A stretch of DNA of 44,874 nucleotides. Origin: Actinomycetales bacterium (GTDB lineage: Bacteria > Actinomycetota > Actinomycetes > Actinomycetales > Dermatophilaceae). The notes beneath the pieces were generated by a model, which saw nothing but the letters and a program-made list of their open reading frames with translations, searched no databases and was not told the origin of the DNA. Positions 8,597 through 16,453 of this stretch are shown piece after piece. Position numbers and translations under genes: made by a program. Every line of letters starts with the position of its first letter. Position 1 is the first letter of the stretch. The DNA lies in assembly GCA_016710645.1 (NCBI GenBank), contig JADJVI010000061.1, positions 1 to 44,874 on the forward strand, read 5' to 3'.

Positions 8597-9923
8597 TGAT
8601 CGGCCTTTCTTCGGGCAGGCGGAAGTGCCTGTGACGGGTGTTGAGGGCCAGAGCGGTGGCGGTGGTCACTGTGCCGATGCGACCGACATACATGAGGAAC
8701 ATCAGCACGAGTTGGGCGGCGCCAGGCAGCGCGGGGGTGATGCCGGTGGACAGGCCCACTGTGCCGAACGCCGAGATCGCCTCGAAAGCGATGACGTCGA
8801 GCGAGTAGTCGGTGAGGATGAGCAGCGCCATCGTGCCAATGGCCACCACGCCGATCGCCAAGAGAACGACGGTGACGGCCTGGCGCAGCAGCTCACGGGG
8901 GACCGAGCGATTACCGACGACCACGTCGGCCTCACCGCGGATCTCGTTCCAGATGACGAAGGCGAGCAGGATAAAGGTGCCGACCTTGATACCGCCCGCG
9001 GTGCCAGCGGAGCCACCACCGATGAACATCAGCGCGTCGTCCAGCGCCCAGGTCTCATGGGATGCCTTGCCGTAGTCGATGGCGTTGAAGCCCGCGGTGC
9101 GGGGGGTGATCCCACCGATCAGGCTGTTGATGAACTTGCCCCATAACGACATCGACCCGATGGTGCCGTCGTTGTTCCACTCGAACGCCGCGAAACCCAC
9201 GCATCCGACGAACAACAGCGAGAAGTAGCCGAGGATCGTCACCTTGGCGTGGACGGTCCACTTGTCCGGGACCCGCCAACGGCGGTAGAGCTCGTAGAAC
9301 ACCGGGAAGCCCAGGCCACCGGCGACGATCGACGCGCAGATCGGGCCGATGATCCAGATGTCCTGGTTGAACCCCATGAGGCCGTCCGAATACAGCGCAA
9401 ACCCCGCGTTGTTGAAGGCCGAGATCGAGTGGAAGACCCCCTGCCACAGCGCCGATCCGACTGAGTAGCCGTAGCCGAAGTAGAACCGCGCCGCGAGGAC
9501 CAGCGCGACCACGCCCTCGGTGATGACGACGGTCGTGCCGATGGTCCGCAGGATGGCCTTGACATTGCCCATCGACGACGCGTGCGACTCACTCTGCGCG
9601 ACCAGCCGGGTGCTCAGCCCCAGCCGGCCCCCGGCGAGGATGGCGAGCAGGGTCGCCATCGTCATGATGCCGAAGCCGCCGACCTGGATGAGCAGCATGA
9701 TGACGAACTGCCCGAAGGTCGACCAATAGGTCGCCGTGTCGACGACCGCCAAGCCCGTCACACACGAGGCGGACACGGCGGTGAAAGCGGCGGCCAGCAC
9801 GTTGGGCGCTTCGTCGCTGTTGGTGCGCGAGATCGGCAGGCACAGCAGGATCGTGCCGACCGTCAGGAAGACAGAGAACAACACTGGGACGATGCGGCCG
9901 GGATGCCGCACGGCTTCCAGCAC
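8589..9923 (-). CDS. ktrB: Potassium uptake channel subunit KtrB/TrkH
   Basis: Membrane subunit of the Ktr/Trk potassium uptake system. All four pore loops with selectivity-filter glycines are readable: SASCVTGLA, SAFNNAGFAL, GITPRTAGFNA and SAFGTVGLSTG. The frame opens at GTG 10007, but that GTG lies inside a good -10 box (TAGAGT, 10006-10011), so it cannot be the start. GTG 9923, eight bases after GGGGG, gives MLEAVRHPGRIVPVLF, which begins as KtrB proteins usually do, and a length of 444 aa. Between promoter and start is a strong hairpin (9974-10002). Confidence 0.9.
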   Translation of the reverse strand: MLEAVRHPGRIVPVLFSVFLTVGTILLCLPISRTNSDEAPNVLAAAFTAVSASCVTGLAVVDTATYWSTFGQFVIMLLIQVGGFGIMTMATLLAILAGGRLGLSTRLVAQSESHASSMGNVKAILRTIGTTVVITEGVVALVLAARFYFGYGYSVGSALWQGVFHSISAFNNAGFALYSDGLMGFNQDIWIIGPICASIVAGGLGFPVFYELYRRWRVPDKWTVHAKVTILGYFSLLFVGCVGFAAFEWNNDGTIGSMSLWGKFINSLIGGITPRTAGFNAIDYGKASHETWALDDALMFIGGGSAGTAGGIKVGTFILLAFVIWNEIRGEADVVVGNRSVPRELLRQAVTVVLLAIGVVAIGTMALLILTDYSLDVIAFEAISAFGTVGLSTGITPALPGAAQLVLMFLMYVGRIGTVTTATALALNTRHRHFRLPEERPIIG

Positions 9924-9973
9924 GGCATACCCCCGGGGTTGCAGGAACGAGAAGTGGAGCGTGGCGACGCGAA

Positions 9974-10065
9974 GGCGCCCCCCGCAGCACGCGGGGAGCG
10001 CCTCCACTCTAGAGCGCGGATTGTGTCCGTCAAGCGAGGCGAACGCAATGGGTGTTCACACCCAT
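9974..10065 (-). promoter_or_regulatory. ktrB promoter, leader hairpin and upstream palindrome
   Basis: On the minus strand a -35 box TTGACG (10028-10033), 16 bp spacer and -10 box TAGAGT (10006-10011) precede ktrB. The transcript would open almost directly into a 12-bp stem (9991-10002 with 9974-9985, one G-U pair, 5-base loop). Upstream of the -35 is an 8-2-8 palindrome, ATGGGTGT-TC-ACACCCAT, at 10048-10065, too tight for a hairpin and so a likely protein-binding site. The layout suggests both operator and attenuation control of potassium uptake; this is inference. Confidence 0.55.
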
Positions 10066-10075
10066 ATCGCGTCCG

Positions 10076-11497
10076 TCACACGCGATCGCTGCCCTCAGGG
10101 CCGACAGTCAGCATGGCGCCACCGTCGGCGTCCGCCCGCAGCTCGGAGTGGGCGAAGGCACGGGCCACGTGGTATGCCGCGATCGTCACGATCGTGCCCA
10201 AGGCGATGCCGGCCAACTCGAAGGTATCGGAGATCTTCAGCGACGAGTTGCCGATGCCGAGGATGATGCCCGCGGCCACGGGCACGAGGTTGATCGGGTT
10301 GGCGAAGTCGACGTTGTTCTCTTTCCAGATCTTGGCGCCGAGCAGGCCGATCATCCCGTAAAGGACGACGGTGATGCCGCCGAGGACGCCACCGGGCGTG
10401 GCCGCGACGAGCGCACCGAACTTCGGCGACAGACCGAAGATGATGGCGATCAGCGCGGCGACATAGTAGGCGGCCGTCGAGTAAACCCGGGAGGCTGCCA
10501 TGACGCCGATGTTCTCGGCATACGTCGTCGTGGGCGAGCCGCCGACCGAGGTGGCGACCATCGTCGCGACACCGTCGGCCGCGATCGCACGGCCCATGAC
10601 GTCGTCGAGGTTGGCGCCGGTCATCTCGGCCACCGCCTTGACGTGGCCGGTGTTCTCGGCGATGAGCGCGATGATCGCCGGCAGCACGACGAGCACCGCC
10701 GCGAACGAGAAGGTCGGCGCGTGCATCCCGACGACCTCCTTGCCGTCGGCGATCATCGTCGACTTCGGGAAGCCGAACCACGGCGAGCTGGCGACCCCCT
10801 CGAGGTTGACCCGCCAGTGCGTCGTGGCCTTGCCAGCGCCCGGGTCGAAGGACGTGATCTGGCCAAAGCCGCGGTCGAACAGCCAGGACAGCAGATAGCC
10901 GAACACCAGCGACAGGAAGATCGAGATCCGTCCGAGGAAGCCCTTGAGCGCGACCGCGCAGACGATCGCGAAGGTCATGACGATGAGGGCCACCCACTGG
11001 TCCTGCGGCCAGTAGACATTGGCGACGACCGGCGCAAGGTTGAACCCGATCAACATGACGACCGCGCCGGTGACGACTGGCGGCAGGATTCTGTGGATGA
11101 CGCTCGACCCGAGGAAGTGGATCGCCGCGCCGACGAGCGCCAGGACCAGACCGCCGATGAGGATCGCGCCGGTCACCGTGCCTGAGTCAGCCCCCGGCTG
11201 CGCCCGGATCGCGGCCGCCACGCCGACGAAGGACGCCGACGTGCCGAGGTAGGACGGCACCCGCCCGCTCACCATGAGCAGGAAGATGATCGTCGCGATA
11301 CCGCTCATCATGATCGCGAGCTGGGCATTGAGGCCCATAAGGATCGGGAAGACGAAGGTCGCCCCGAACATCGCGACGACGTGCTGCGCCCCGAGCCCTA
11401 CCGTCTTGCCCCACGAGAGCCGCTCGTCCGGAGCGACCACCTCACCCGGCGCGAGCCGGTGTCCGTCGCCTTTGAGCTTCCAGCCGAATGCCGCCAT
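10076..11497 (-). CDS. uraA: NCS2 family uracil/xanthine permease
   Basis: Proton-coupled nucleobase importer with about 14 TM segments, 473 aa. Typical regions are LGAQHVVAMFGATFVFPILMG (TM1, with the QH pair), GTSASFVGV, the substrate-site stretch AENTGHVKAVAEMTG, TSVGGSPTTTYAENIGVMA (the NCS2 signature) and the C-terminal LGIGNSSLKISD. It resembles the uracil permease branch most. The start is ATG 11497 behind GGAAGG; the frame is open far upstream but there it only reads through the intergenic repeats. Its stop is 11 bases from the palindrome in front of ktrB. Confidence 0.9.
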   Translation of the reverse strand: MAAFGWKLKGDGHRLAPGEVVAPDERLSWGKTVGLGAQHVVAMFGATFVFPILMGLNAQLAIMMSGIATIIFLLMVSGRVPSYLGTSASFVGVAAAIRAQPGADSGTVTGAILIGGLVLALVGAAIHFLGSSVIHRILPPVVTGAVVMLIGFNLAPVVANVYWPQDQWVALIVMTFAIVCAVALKGFLGRISIFLSLVFGYLLSWLFDRGFGQITSFDPGAGKATTHWRVNLEGVASSPWFGFPKSTMIADGKEVVGMHAPTFSFAAVLVVLPAIIALIAENTGHVKAVAEMTGANLDDVMGRAIAADGVATMVATSVGGSPTTTYAENIGVMAASRVYSTAAYYVAALIAIIFGLSPKFGALVAATPGGVLGGITVVLYGMIGLLGAKIWKENNVDFANPINLVPVAAGIILGIGNSSLKISDTFELAGIALGTIVTIAAYHVARAFAHSELRADADGGAMLTVGPEGSDRV

Positions 11498-11590
11498 GAG
11501 TTGGGGCTTCCTTCCCGTCACGATGAGTCGTTCCGGGGTTACAGCCTCCCACGCTTTTGCCCGGTTCGTGGGCAGGTTGCCCGCCGCGTC

Positions 11591-11917
11591 GGTATGCCGT
11601 CCCGCCTCACCTTCCGCTCTCGTCCACCGGGCCGAACTGACGCATTTGGTTGTTTGAACCCGGTCGATGCAGCCAAACGCGTCAGTTTGGGGGTCGCGAT
11701 GGGCGCAGCGAAGGCCCGGGCACCGTCTCGCTGACCTCCGTGCTGGTTCTCGCAGCCGGACACGCCCGATATATCCGGTATGCCGTCCCGCCTCACCCTG
11801 CGCGCGGGTCTTCCGCCCGGTATGCCGTCTCGCCTCACCTCCACGAAGCCCATGCGCCGGGCCGAACTGACGCGTTTGGTTGCTTGGGCAGGGTCGAAGC
11901 ACCCAAACGCGTCAGTT
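11591..11917. repeat. Composite REP-like region: three word-headed boxes and two hairpins
   Basis: The 530-bp gap between uraA and the thioesterase gene holds no gene. It holds three copies of GGTATGCCGTCCCGCCTCAC or a one-base variant (starting 11591, 11777, 11819) and two copies of an inverted repeat. The first is 11635-11649 with 11673-11687, one mismatch. The second is 11865-11879 with 11903-11917, perfect, arms AACTGACGCGTTTGG / CCAAACGCGTCAGTT. Each hairpin is preceded by CGGGCC and one or more boxes. This order (word, C-rich tract, hairpin) matches the 90-bp repeats near ppiA read on the other strand. Confidence 0.8.
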
Positions 11918-12027
11918 TGGGGATCGAATGCAGACTCAACTCGGATGGCTTGGGCAGAGAGCGCGGAGGCTAGATCGGGTGAGCAGGCTCAGGCTGGGAG
12001 GTGAGCGGCACGGCATACCATCGCCGT

Positions 12028-12444
12028 GTGACCGTCATGAGCGCCGGCGACTTGCAGGAGTTCTTGGCGCGCGAGTTCCCCGAGGTCGGGGGGCTCGACC
12101 TGCGAGTCGAGCAGGTCGACGAGCGGCACATCCGGCTGCGGCTGCCGGCGCACGAGTCGACCTTGCGACCCGGCGGGACGATCTCGGGGCCGACGATGTT
12201 CACGCTGGCCGATGTCAGCGTCTACCTGCTGGTGCTGGCCCAGATCGGGCCGGTGGCCCTCGCGGTGACGACGAGCGTCGGGATGAACTTCCTGCGCAAA
12301 CCGCCACCCGGCGACCTCGTGGCCGAAGGCGAGTTGCTCAAGCTGGGCTCACGGCTGGCGGTGGGGCACGTGCGGGTTCACGCGGAAGGCAGCCAAGAGC
12401 TGGTGGCCGACGCCTCGCTCACCTACTCGATCCCGCCGCGCTGA
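12028..12444 (+). CDS. Hotdog-fold thioesterase, PaaI/DUF4442-like
   Basis: A small (about 138 aa) single hotdog-fold protein of the kind that hydrolyses acyl-CoA thioesters. The core is SGPTMFTLADVSVYLLVLAQIGPVALAVTTSVGMNFLRKPPPGDLVAEGELLKLGSRLAVGHVRVH, which matches the hotdog helix and the sheet strands around the active site; the physiological thioester is unknown. The start is uncertain. GTG 12028 lies six bases after TACCAT (a TANNNT -10), which would make it leaderless; GTG 12001 and ATG 12037 are alternatives. Its 3' end overlaps the convergent HTH gene by 22 bases. Confidence 0.8.
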   Translation: MTVMSAGDLQEFLAREFPEVGGLDLRVEQVDERHIRLRLPAHESTLRPGGTISGPTMFTLADVSVYLLVLAQIGPVALAVTTSVGMNFLRKPPPGDLVAEGELLKLGSRLAVGHVRVHAEGSQELVADASLTYSIPPR

Positions 12445-13322
12445 CTCCCGTCGTCACCGTCGGCGAAGCGCCAGCGGACGCCCATCATCCCCCTGCGGTC
12501 CCGCTCGCGCAGCACCGAGACCCGGTGGCCGGCGTTGAGGGACAGGGGAACGACCATGAGGTCTGACCCCGTGGCCTCGGCACGCTGGAAGTGCTCCACC
12601 TGGACTGGCAGTCGCTGCTCGTTGAAAGACACGATCAGCCCGTTGAGCGAGGCACCGCCGACGGAGAACTTCACGAACTGAGTCGCCGGCACGCGGTTGG
12701 CGTCCTGCACGGCATACCGCAGCAGGAACAAGTCACCCCGGCGGTGGTCCTGCTCAAGCAGGATTTCCACCCCGAGCATCTCGGCATGGGCTGCCACCCG
12801 GCCGATCCGGCCGCCCTCGACGCTGGGGCTCACCAGTCTGGCGTCGGCACCGGGCTCACCGACGGCGACAAAGGCGAAACGGTTGGTGGGGTGCACGACC
12901 CGCAGCACGAGTTGGGTCTCGACGCGTTCGATGCACCCCTGCTCGGTCACCCACAACCGGGTGATGGCCTGGCGCATCCGGACGTTGTCCATCAGCCGCT
13001 CGCCGTTGATCGCCTGCAGCACGGTCTGCATCGGCTCGGCATCCTCGGACATCACCACGGGCAGTTGGCTGGGCGGCCGTCCGAGGGTGTCGGTCAGCAG
13101 CCCGGGCGACACCTCGAGCACCTCTTCCAGGGCCGCGACCGCTCGCAGCGACGCGGCTCCGCGCGGAGTGCGGTGGCCGTTCTGCCAAAAACTCAGCGTG
13201 CTGCGCCCGACGCTGATGCCGCGCTCGGCCAGCCGCGCCTGCACCCGGTCCAGCGTGAGATCACGCTCGGTCAGCGCGTGCCGTAACGCCTGCGCGAAGG
13301 CGATCCCGTCCGGCTCGCTCAT
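12423..13322 (-). CDS. HTH (XRE-like) DNA-binding protein
   Basis: A 299-aa protein with an N-terminal lambda-repressor-type HTH at about residues 8-70 (FAQALRHALTERDLTLDRV, then GISVGRSTLSFWQNGHRTPRG). A C-terminal region of about 200 residues is rich in beta strands (VETQLVLRVVHPTNRFAFVAV, GDLFLLRYAVQD, VQVEHFQRAE); I do not recognise it as a known domain. It is probably a regulator with a sensor domain. The start is ATG 13322. It begins 42 bases after the sirtuin stop on the same strand, so the two may share a transcript. Confidence 0.75.
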   Translation of the reverse strand: MSEPDGIAFAQALRHALTERDLTLDRVQARLAERGISVGRSTLSFWQNGHRTPRGAASLRAVAALEEVLEVSPGLLTDTLGRPPSQLPVVMSEDAEPMQTVLQAINGERLMDNVRMRQAITRLWVTEQGCIERVETQLVLRVVHPTNRFAFVAVGEPGADARLVSPSVEGGRIGRVAAHAEMLGVEILLEQDHRRGDLFLLRYAVQDANRVPATQFVKFSVGGASLNGLIVSFNEQRLPVQVEHFQRAEATGSDLMVVPLSLNAGHRVSVLRERDRRGMMGVRWRFADGDDGSQRGGIE

Positions 13323-13364
13323 GTGTGGCCCCCCTGACCTCTCGGTACGGTGCCCCCGACCTAC

Positions 13365-14153
13365 TCACTCTACGGCGGCGCGCACCATGGCGGGCAGGGC
13401 GCCTGCTGCAGTCGCCCGCAGGCTGACGGTCGCAGCCTCGGTCAGCAGCGTCTCGCGTGGGTCCACTTCCACGATCGGTATGCCGTTCGCGCCGGCCAGG
13501 TGCGGGAGGCTCGCTGCAGGCTGGACGATCCCCGACGTGCCGACCACGACGACGAGGTCAGCGTCCCGGCATACCTCGATGGCTTGGTCGAATTCCCTTG
13601 CCGGAAGCGGCTCTTCGAACCACACCACCCCCGGACGGATATCGCCGGCGGCGCAGTGGCGGCAGCGGTCGGGGTCGATGTATTGGTGGGGCTCGGCCGG
13701 CGCGTGCGGGGTCGGGGCCGGCGCATGGCACGTGTCGCAACGCCACGCGAAGAGGCTCCCGTGCAGGTGCGCGAGGACCTCCGAACCAGCGCGCTCGTGC
13801 AGGTCGTCGATGTTCTGGGTGACGATCCGCAGCTGTATGCCGGGTCGCCGCGCCCACTCGGCGAGCGCCCGGTGGCCGGCGTTGGGCTCGACGGAGCGGA
13901 CCAGGTGGACCCGCCAGAGGTACCACGCGTTGCACAGCGCCTTGTCGCGGGCCCAGGCCCGAGGGGTGGCCAGGTCTTCGGGATCGAAGTGCGACCACAA
14001 GCCGGTCTGAGCATCTCGAAAGGTCGGGACGCCGGACTCGGCCGACATGCCGGCACCGGTGAGAACGGTGATTCGACGCGCCTGGCGAAGCAATCGGACG
14101 AGGTGCTCCGGCACGGGCGTTGGCTGAGCCTGGCCAGCGGGGAGGGAACCCAT
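13365..14153 (-). CDS. cobB: NAD-dependent protein deacylase, sirtuin (CobB-like)
   Basis: Class III deacylase that removes acyl groups from lysine using NAD+. It has 262 aa with the motifs LTGAGMSAESGVPTFRD (NAD binding), TQNIDDLHERAG (catalytic Asn/Asp), HLHGSLF (catalytic His) and a four-Cys zinc site (CDTC and CRHC). VVVGTSGIVQPAASLP and VEVDP complete the Rossmann fold. YLWR after the first motif fits the Tyr-x2-Arg pair of sirtuins that prefer succinyl/malonyl groups. GGC-ATA and GTA-TGC codons here are rare choices imposed by the repeated word. Confidence 0.92.
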   Translation of the reverse strand: MGSLPAGQAQPTPVPEHLVRLLRQARRITVLTGAGMSAESGVPTFRDAQTGLWSHFDPEDLATPRAWARDKALCNAWYLWRVHLVRSVEPNAGHRALAEWARRPGIQLRIVTQNIDDLHERAGSEVLAHLHGSLFAWRCDTCHAPAPTPHAPAEPHQYIDPDRCRHCAAGDIRPGVVWFEEPLPAREFDQAIEVCRDADLVVVVGTSGIVQPAASLPHLAGANGIPIVEVDPRETLLTEAATVSLRATAAGALPAMVRAAVE

Positions 14154-14182
14154 GAGTCGATGGTCTCAAACGGCATACGGAA

Positions 14183-14213
14183 ACGCGGACCGGGCGAGGT
14201 GCCCGGTCCGCGT
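14183..14213 (-). terminator. 13-bp hairpin terminator after the Ig-like gene
   Basis: ACGCGGACCGGGC (14183-14195) pairs perfectly with 14201-14213 across the loop GAGGT. It follows the stop of the minus-strand Ig-like gene (14284) and precedes the sirtuin start (14153), so the sirtuin must have its own promoter in the last 30 bases. Confidence 0.8.
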
Positions 14214-14283
14214 CCCGCCGTCCAGCCAGTGCCCAGGTTGGGGCTGGACAGCTCGGTGTCAGGTTGTGCGTCAGCCGGCCGGA

Positions 14284-15336
14284 TTAGCCGGTGGTGAAGT
14301 TCCAGGCCATCGACGCCAACGGGTTGCCGGCCAGGTCTCGGATCGACGAGGTGGCGGTGCCGGTGCTCCCGATCAGGGTGATGCGGTACTGCCGGGCGGA
14401 AGCGAGCGGGGCGTTGGGCTGCAGCGTCCAGGCGGTGCCGGCGGCGTTGGACGAGATGGTCGCCGGGACAAGCGCGCCGGTCACCTGGTCGGTGAGGTAG
14501 CAGGTGGCTGCCGTCACGCCGGTGATGGCCTCGCTGAAGCCGAGGGAGATCGGGCTGGTCGTCGAGACGCCGACCGCGCCGGTCGAGGGCGTCCACGAGG
14601 TGAGGAAGGGCCGCCAGCCGCTGAGGAAGGTCCACGAGGTGCCGCCGTACGGGTTACCCGCGAGGTCGCGGATGCCGGCGATGCCACCGACCGCCACGAC
14701 CTTGTGCCACGTGTCCTCGGCGATCGGTGCAAGGGGCTGCACCTGCCACAGCCGACCGGAGCTGGTGCTGATGAGGTTCGCCGGGACGATGGCCCCGGTG
14801 GACATGTTCTGGATGTAGAAGGTCGACGATGTCACACCGGTGACCGGTTCGCTGAAGGTGAGCTGGGCAACCGTGCTGGGCTCGACAGCCTTCGCCCCCA
14901 CATCCGGCCAACGGTAGATCAGCGATGGTGCCGGTCCGGTAAGGAACTGCCAAGTGGTGGGTGCCAACAGGTCGTTGCCGGACTTGATCGCGCTGGTCAA
15001 CGTCGCCTGGTAGGTGTGGTCTGCGGTGAGGTTGGCATCTGGATTGAGGACGGCGGTTCGGGTGGTGCTCGCATACGTCACAACTGCCGGGACTGGCGTG
15101 CCAGTGACCGTGTCGACCAGGGTGAAGCTCGTGGCGTCGACCCCCGACACCGCGGTGTTGAAGACAGCGACGATATTGGACGAAACCGTCACGGAGCGAG
15201 CCCCGTTGACGGGTGACACGGTGACGGTGACGGGCACGGCGCTGGCCTCAGCCGCGCCGACGACTCCCCCGACCGCAGACATCAGCACGACGGCCAACGC
15301 CGCCGTGGCCCGACCACCCCAGGTGTGACGTAACAT
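14284..15336 (-). CDS. Secreted protein with three SbsA Ig-like (Big_5) domains
   Basis: A 350-aa exported protein. From ATG 15336 (AAAGGGA upstream) it starts MLRHTWGGRATAALAVVLMSAVGGVVGAAEASA, a signal peptide with cleavage likely after AEASA. Three repeats of about 105 residues follow. Each opens like VTVSPVNGARSVTVSSNIVAVFN, contains F/LS-E-xVTGVxxxTFxL, and ends in TWQFLTG, SWTFLSG or AWNFTTG, the pattern of SbsA-type Ig domains of S-layer and surface proteins. No sorting signal or TM helix at the C-terminus, so it is secreted or held by other means. Divergent from the first Crp-like gene. Confidence 0.85.
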   Translation of the reverse strand: MLRHTWGGRATAALAVVLMSAVGGVVGAAEASAVPVTVTVSPVNGARSVTVSSNIVAVFNTAVSGVDATSFTLVDTVTGTPVPAVVTYASTTRTAVLNPDANLTADHTYQATLTSAIKSGNDLLAPTTWQFLTGPAPSLIYRWPDVGAKAVEPSTVAQLTFSEPVTGVTSSTFYIQNMSTGAIVPANLISTSSGRLWQVQPLAPIAEDTWHKVVAVGGIAGIRDLAGNPYGGTSWTFLSGWRPFLTSWTPSTGAVGVSTTSPISLGFSEAITGVTAATCYLTDQVTGALVPATISSNAAGTAWTLQPNAPLASARQYRITLIGSTGTATSSIRDLAGNPLASMAWNFTTG

Positions 15337-15721
15337 GTGCGTCCCTTTCGGTACCCCCGCACAGCGGAAGCGGCACCATGCCGCTGCGGCAATTGTCGTT
15401 TTTGTTGGACTTGCGCAGTAGTGGGTTGTCAAACTAGGAAATGATCCGGAACAATTCGGTGGGAGATGTACTCAAACCTGACCGTTTTGCTTACTATCGT
15501 CAATGATGTCCATCATCGTCGAATGATCTGAATCAATGAGCGCTGATCTGGGTGCAAACCGAGCGGACATGACCTGAGTTCGACTCACTTAGCTTGAGTT
15601 AAGGGCTGCTTGTATGCCGGCCGCATGGGGGAGAGCATGGCAGTTGGACAGATCGGACCCGGGGGGAACTGGGGCCGACTGCTGACGTCTTCGCGGGGGT
15701 TTAAGACATGAGGAGCACGCT
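15337..15721. promoter_or_regulatory. AT-rich divergent control region with dyads
   Basis: 385 bp between the Ig-like gene and crp-like gene 1, clearly lower in GC than its surroundings at 15390-15600. It contains ATGATG-TC-CATCAT (15503-15516), GAGT-TCG-ACTC (15576-15586) and ACTCA-N7-TGAGT (15583-15599); the last two share a half-site, giving three phased half-sites. No small gene is evident. These are candidate operators for the neighbouring Crp-family or LuxR-family regulators. Confidence 0.45.
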
Positions 15722-16453
15722 GTGAGAACGCTGGATGGGGTGCCGTTCGACTCGTCGGCGATCCTGCGGGGGACCGTTCCGACACCGGGTCAGCCAACGA
15801 CGTCGTTGGCCCGCCCGTTCTTGGAGTTCTTCGCGGGTGCCGCTCTGCCGGAATGGGATTCGTTCGCTCGGTCGATCCGGATCATGCGGCTGCGCCCGCA
15901 AGAGGTGCTCTATGACGTGGGGGAGGAACACCCCTATATCTACCTCGTGCGGCGGGGTTCGGTGCGGGTGGGCTTCACCGACGGACGTGGCCGTGAGTGC
16001 CTGTTGGCCTTCTGCCGGCCCCCGGATCTATTGGCCAGTGTGTCGGCGATCGTGCCGCCCGGGCTACGGCGTTTGGCGGAGCCGCCGACCGGCATCACCA
16101 AGATGCGCGCCACCATCGGCGTGGGACGCACCGCCACCAGGGCCAGCGCCCTGGAAGCGACCGAGTTGGAACGCCTGGACTTTCGCGTCATGGAACGACT
16201 CATGGGCCGGCACGCGTCTTGGTCCATCGCCGTCTACAACGCCGTGGTGCTGCATGCCCTGGTCAAGGAACGGCGCGAGCGTGAGTTATTGACGATGACT
16301 CCCGAGGAGCGTTATCGACAATTCCTTGAAGACCACGACGACCTCATCGGAGTGGTCCCGCAGAAGGATATCGCGGGTTACCTCGGCGTGACCCCAGTGG
16401 GTTTGAGCCGGATCGCGACGCGGGTGCGAAACGAGTCTGCCGGTCTGCCTTAG
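15722..16453 (+). CDS. Crp/Fnr family transcription regulator, paralogue 1
   Basis: A 243-aa regulator. Residues about 35-130 form the cyclic-nucleotide-binding-like barrel (RLRPQEVLYDVGEEHPYIYLVRRGSVRVGF..LLAFCRPPDLLASVS). A dimerisation helix and a C-terminal winged HTH (LTMTPEERYRQF..VVPQKDIAGYLGVTPVGLSRIATRVR) follow. The usual cAMP phosphate-binding motif (GEhhLh..RxAxxxA) is not visible, so the ligand is probably something else or absent. The GTG start at 15722 has GGAG seven bases upstream. It is very similar to paralogue 2 (19074), and a more distant copy is at 31191. The stop overlaps the convergent LuxR-type gene by four bases. Confidence 0.9.
   Translation: MRTLDGVPFDSSAILRGTVPTPGQPTTSLARPFLEFFAGAALPEWDSFARSIRIMRLRPQEVLYDVGEEHPYIYLVRRGSVRVGFTDGRGRECLLAFCRPPDLLASVSAIVPPGLRRLAEPPTGITKMRATIGVGRTATRASALEATELERLDFRVMERLMGRHASWSIAVYNAVVLHALVKERRERELLTMTPEERYRQFLEDHDDLIGVVPQKDIAGYLGVTPVGLSRIATRVRNESAGLP

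Noticed and set aside
11498..11902. 135-residue upstream extension of the uracil permease frame
   Set aside because: It reads through intergenic repeats (RRHTG-type peptide). ATG 11497 gives the normal permease N-terminus.
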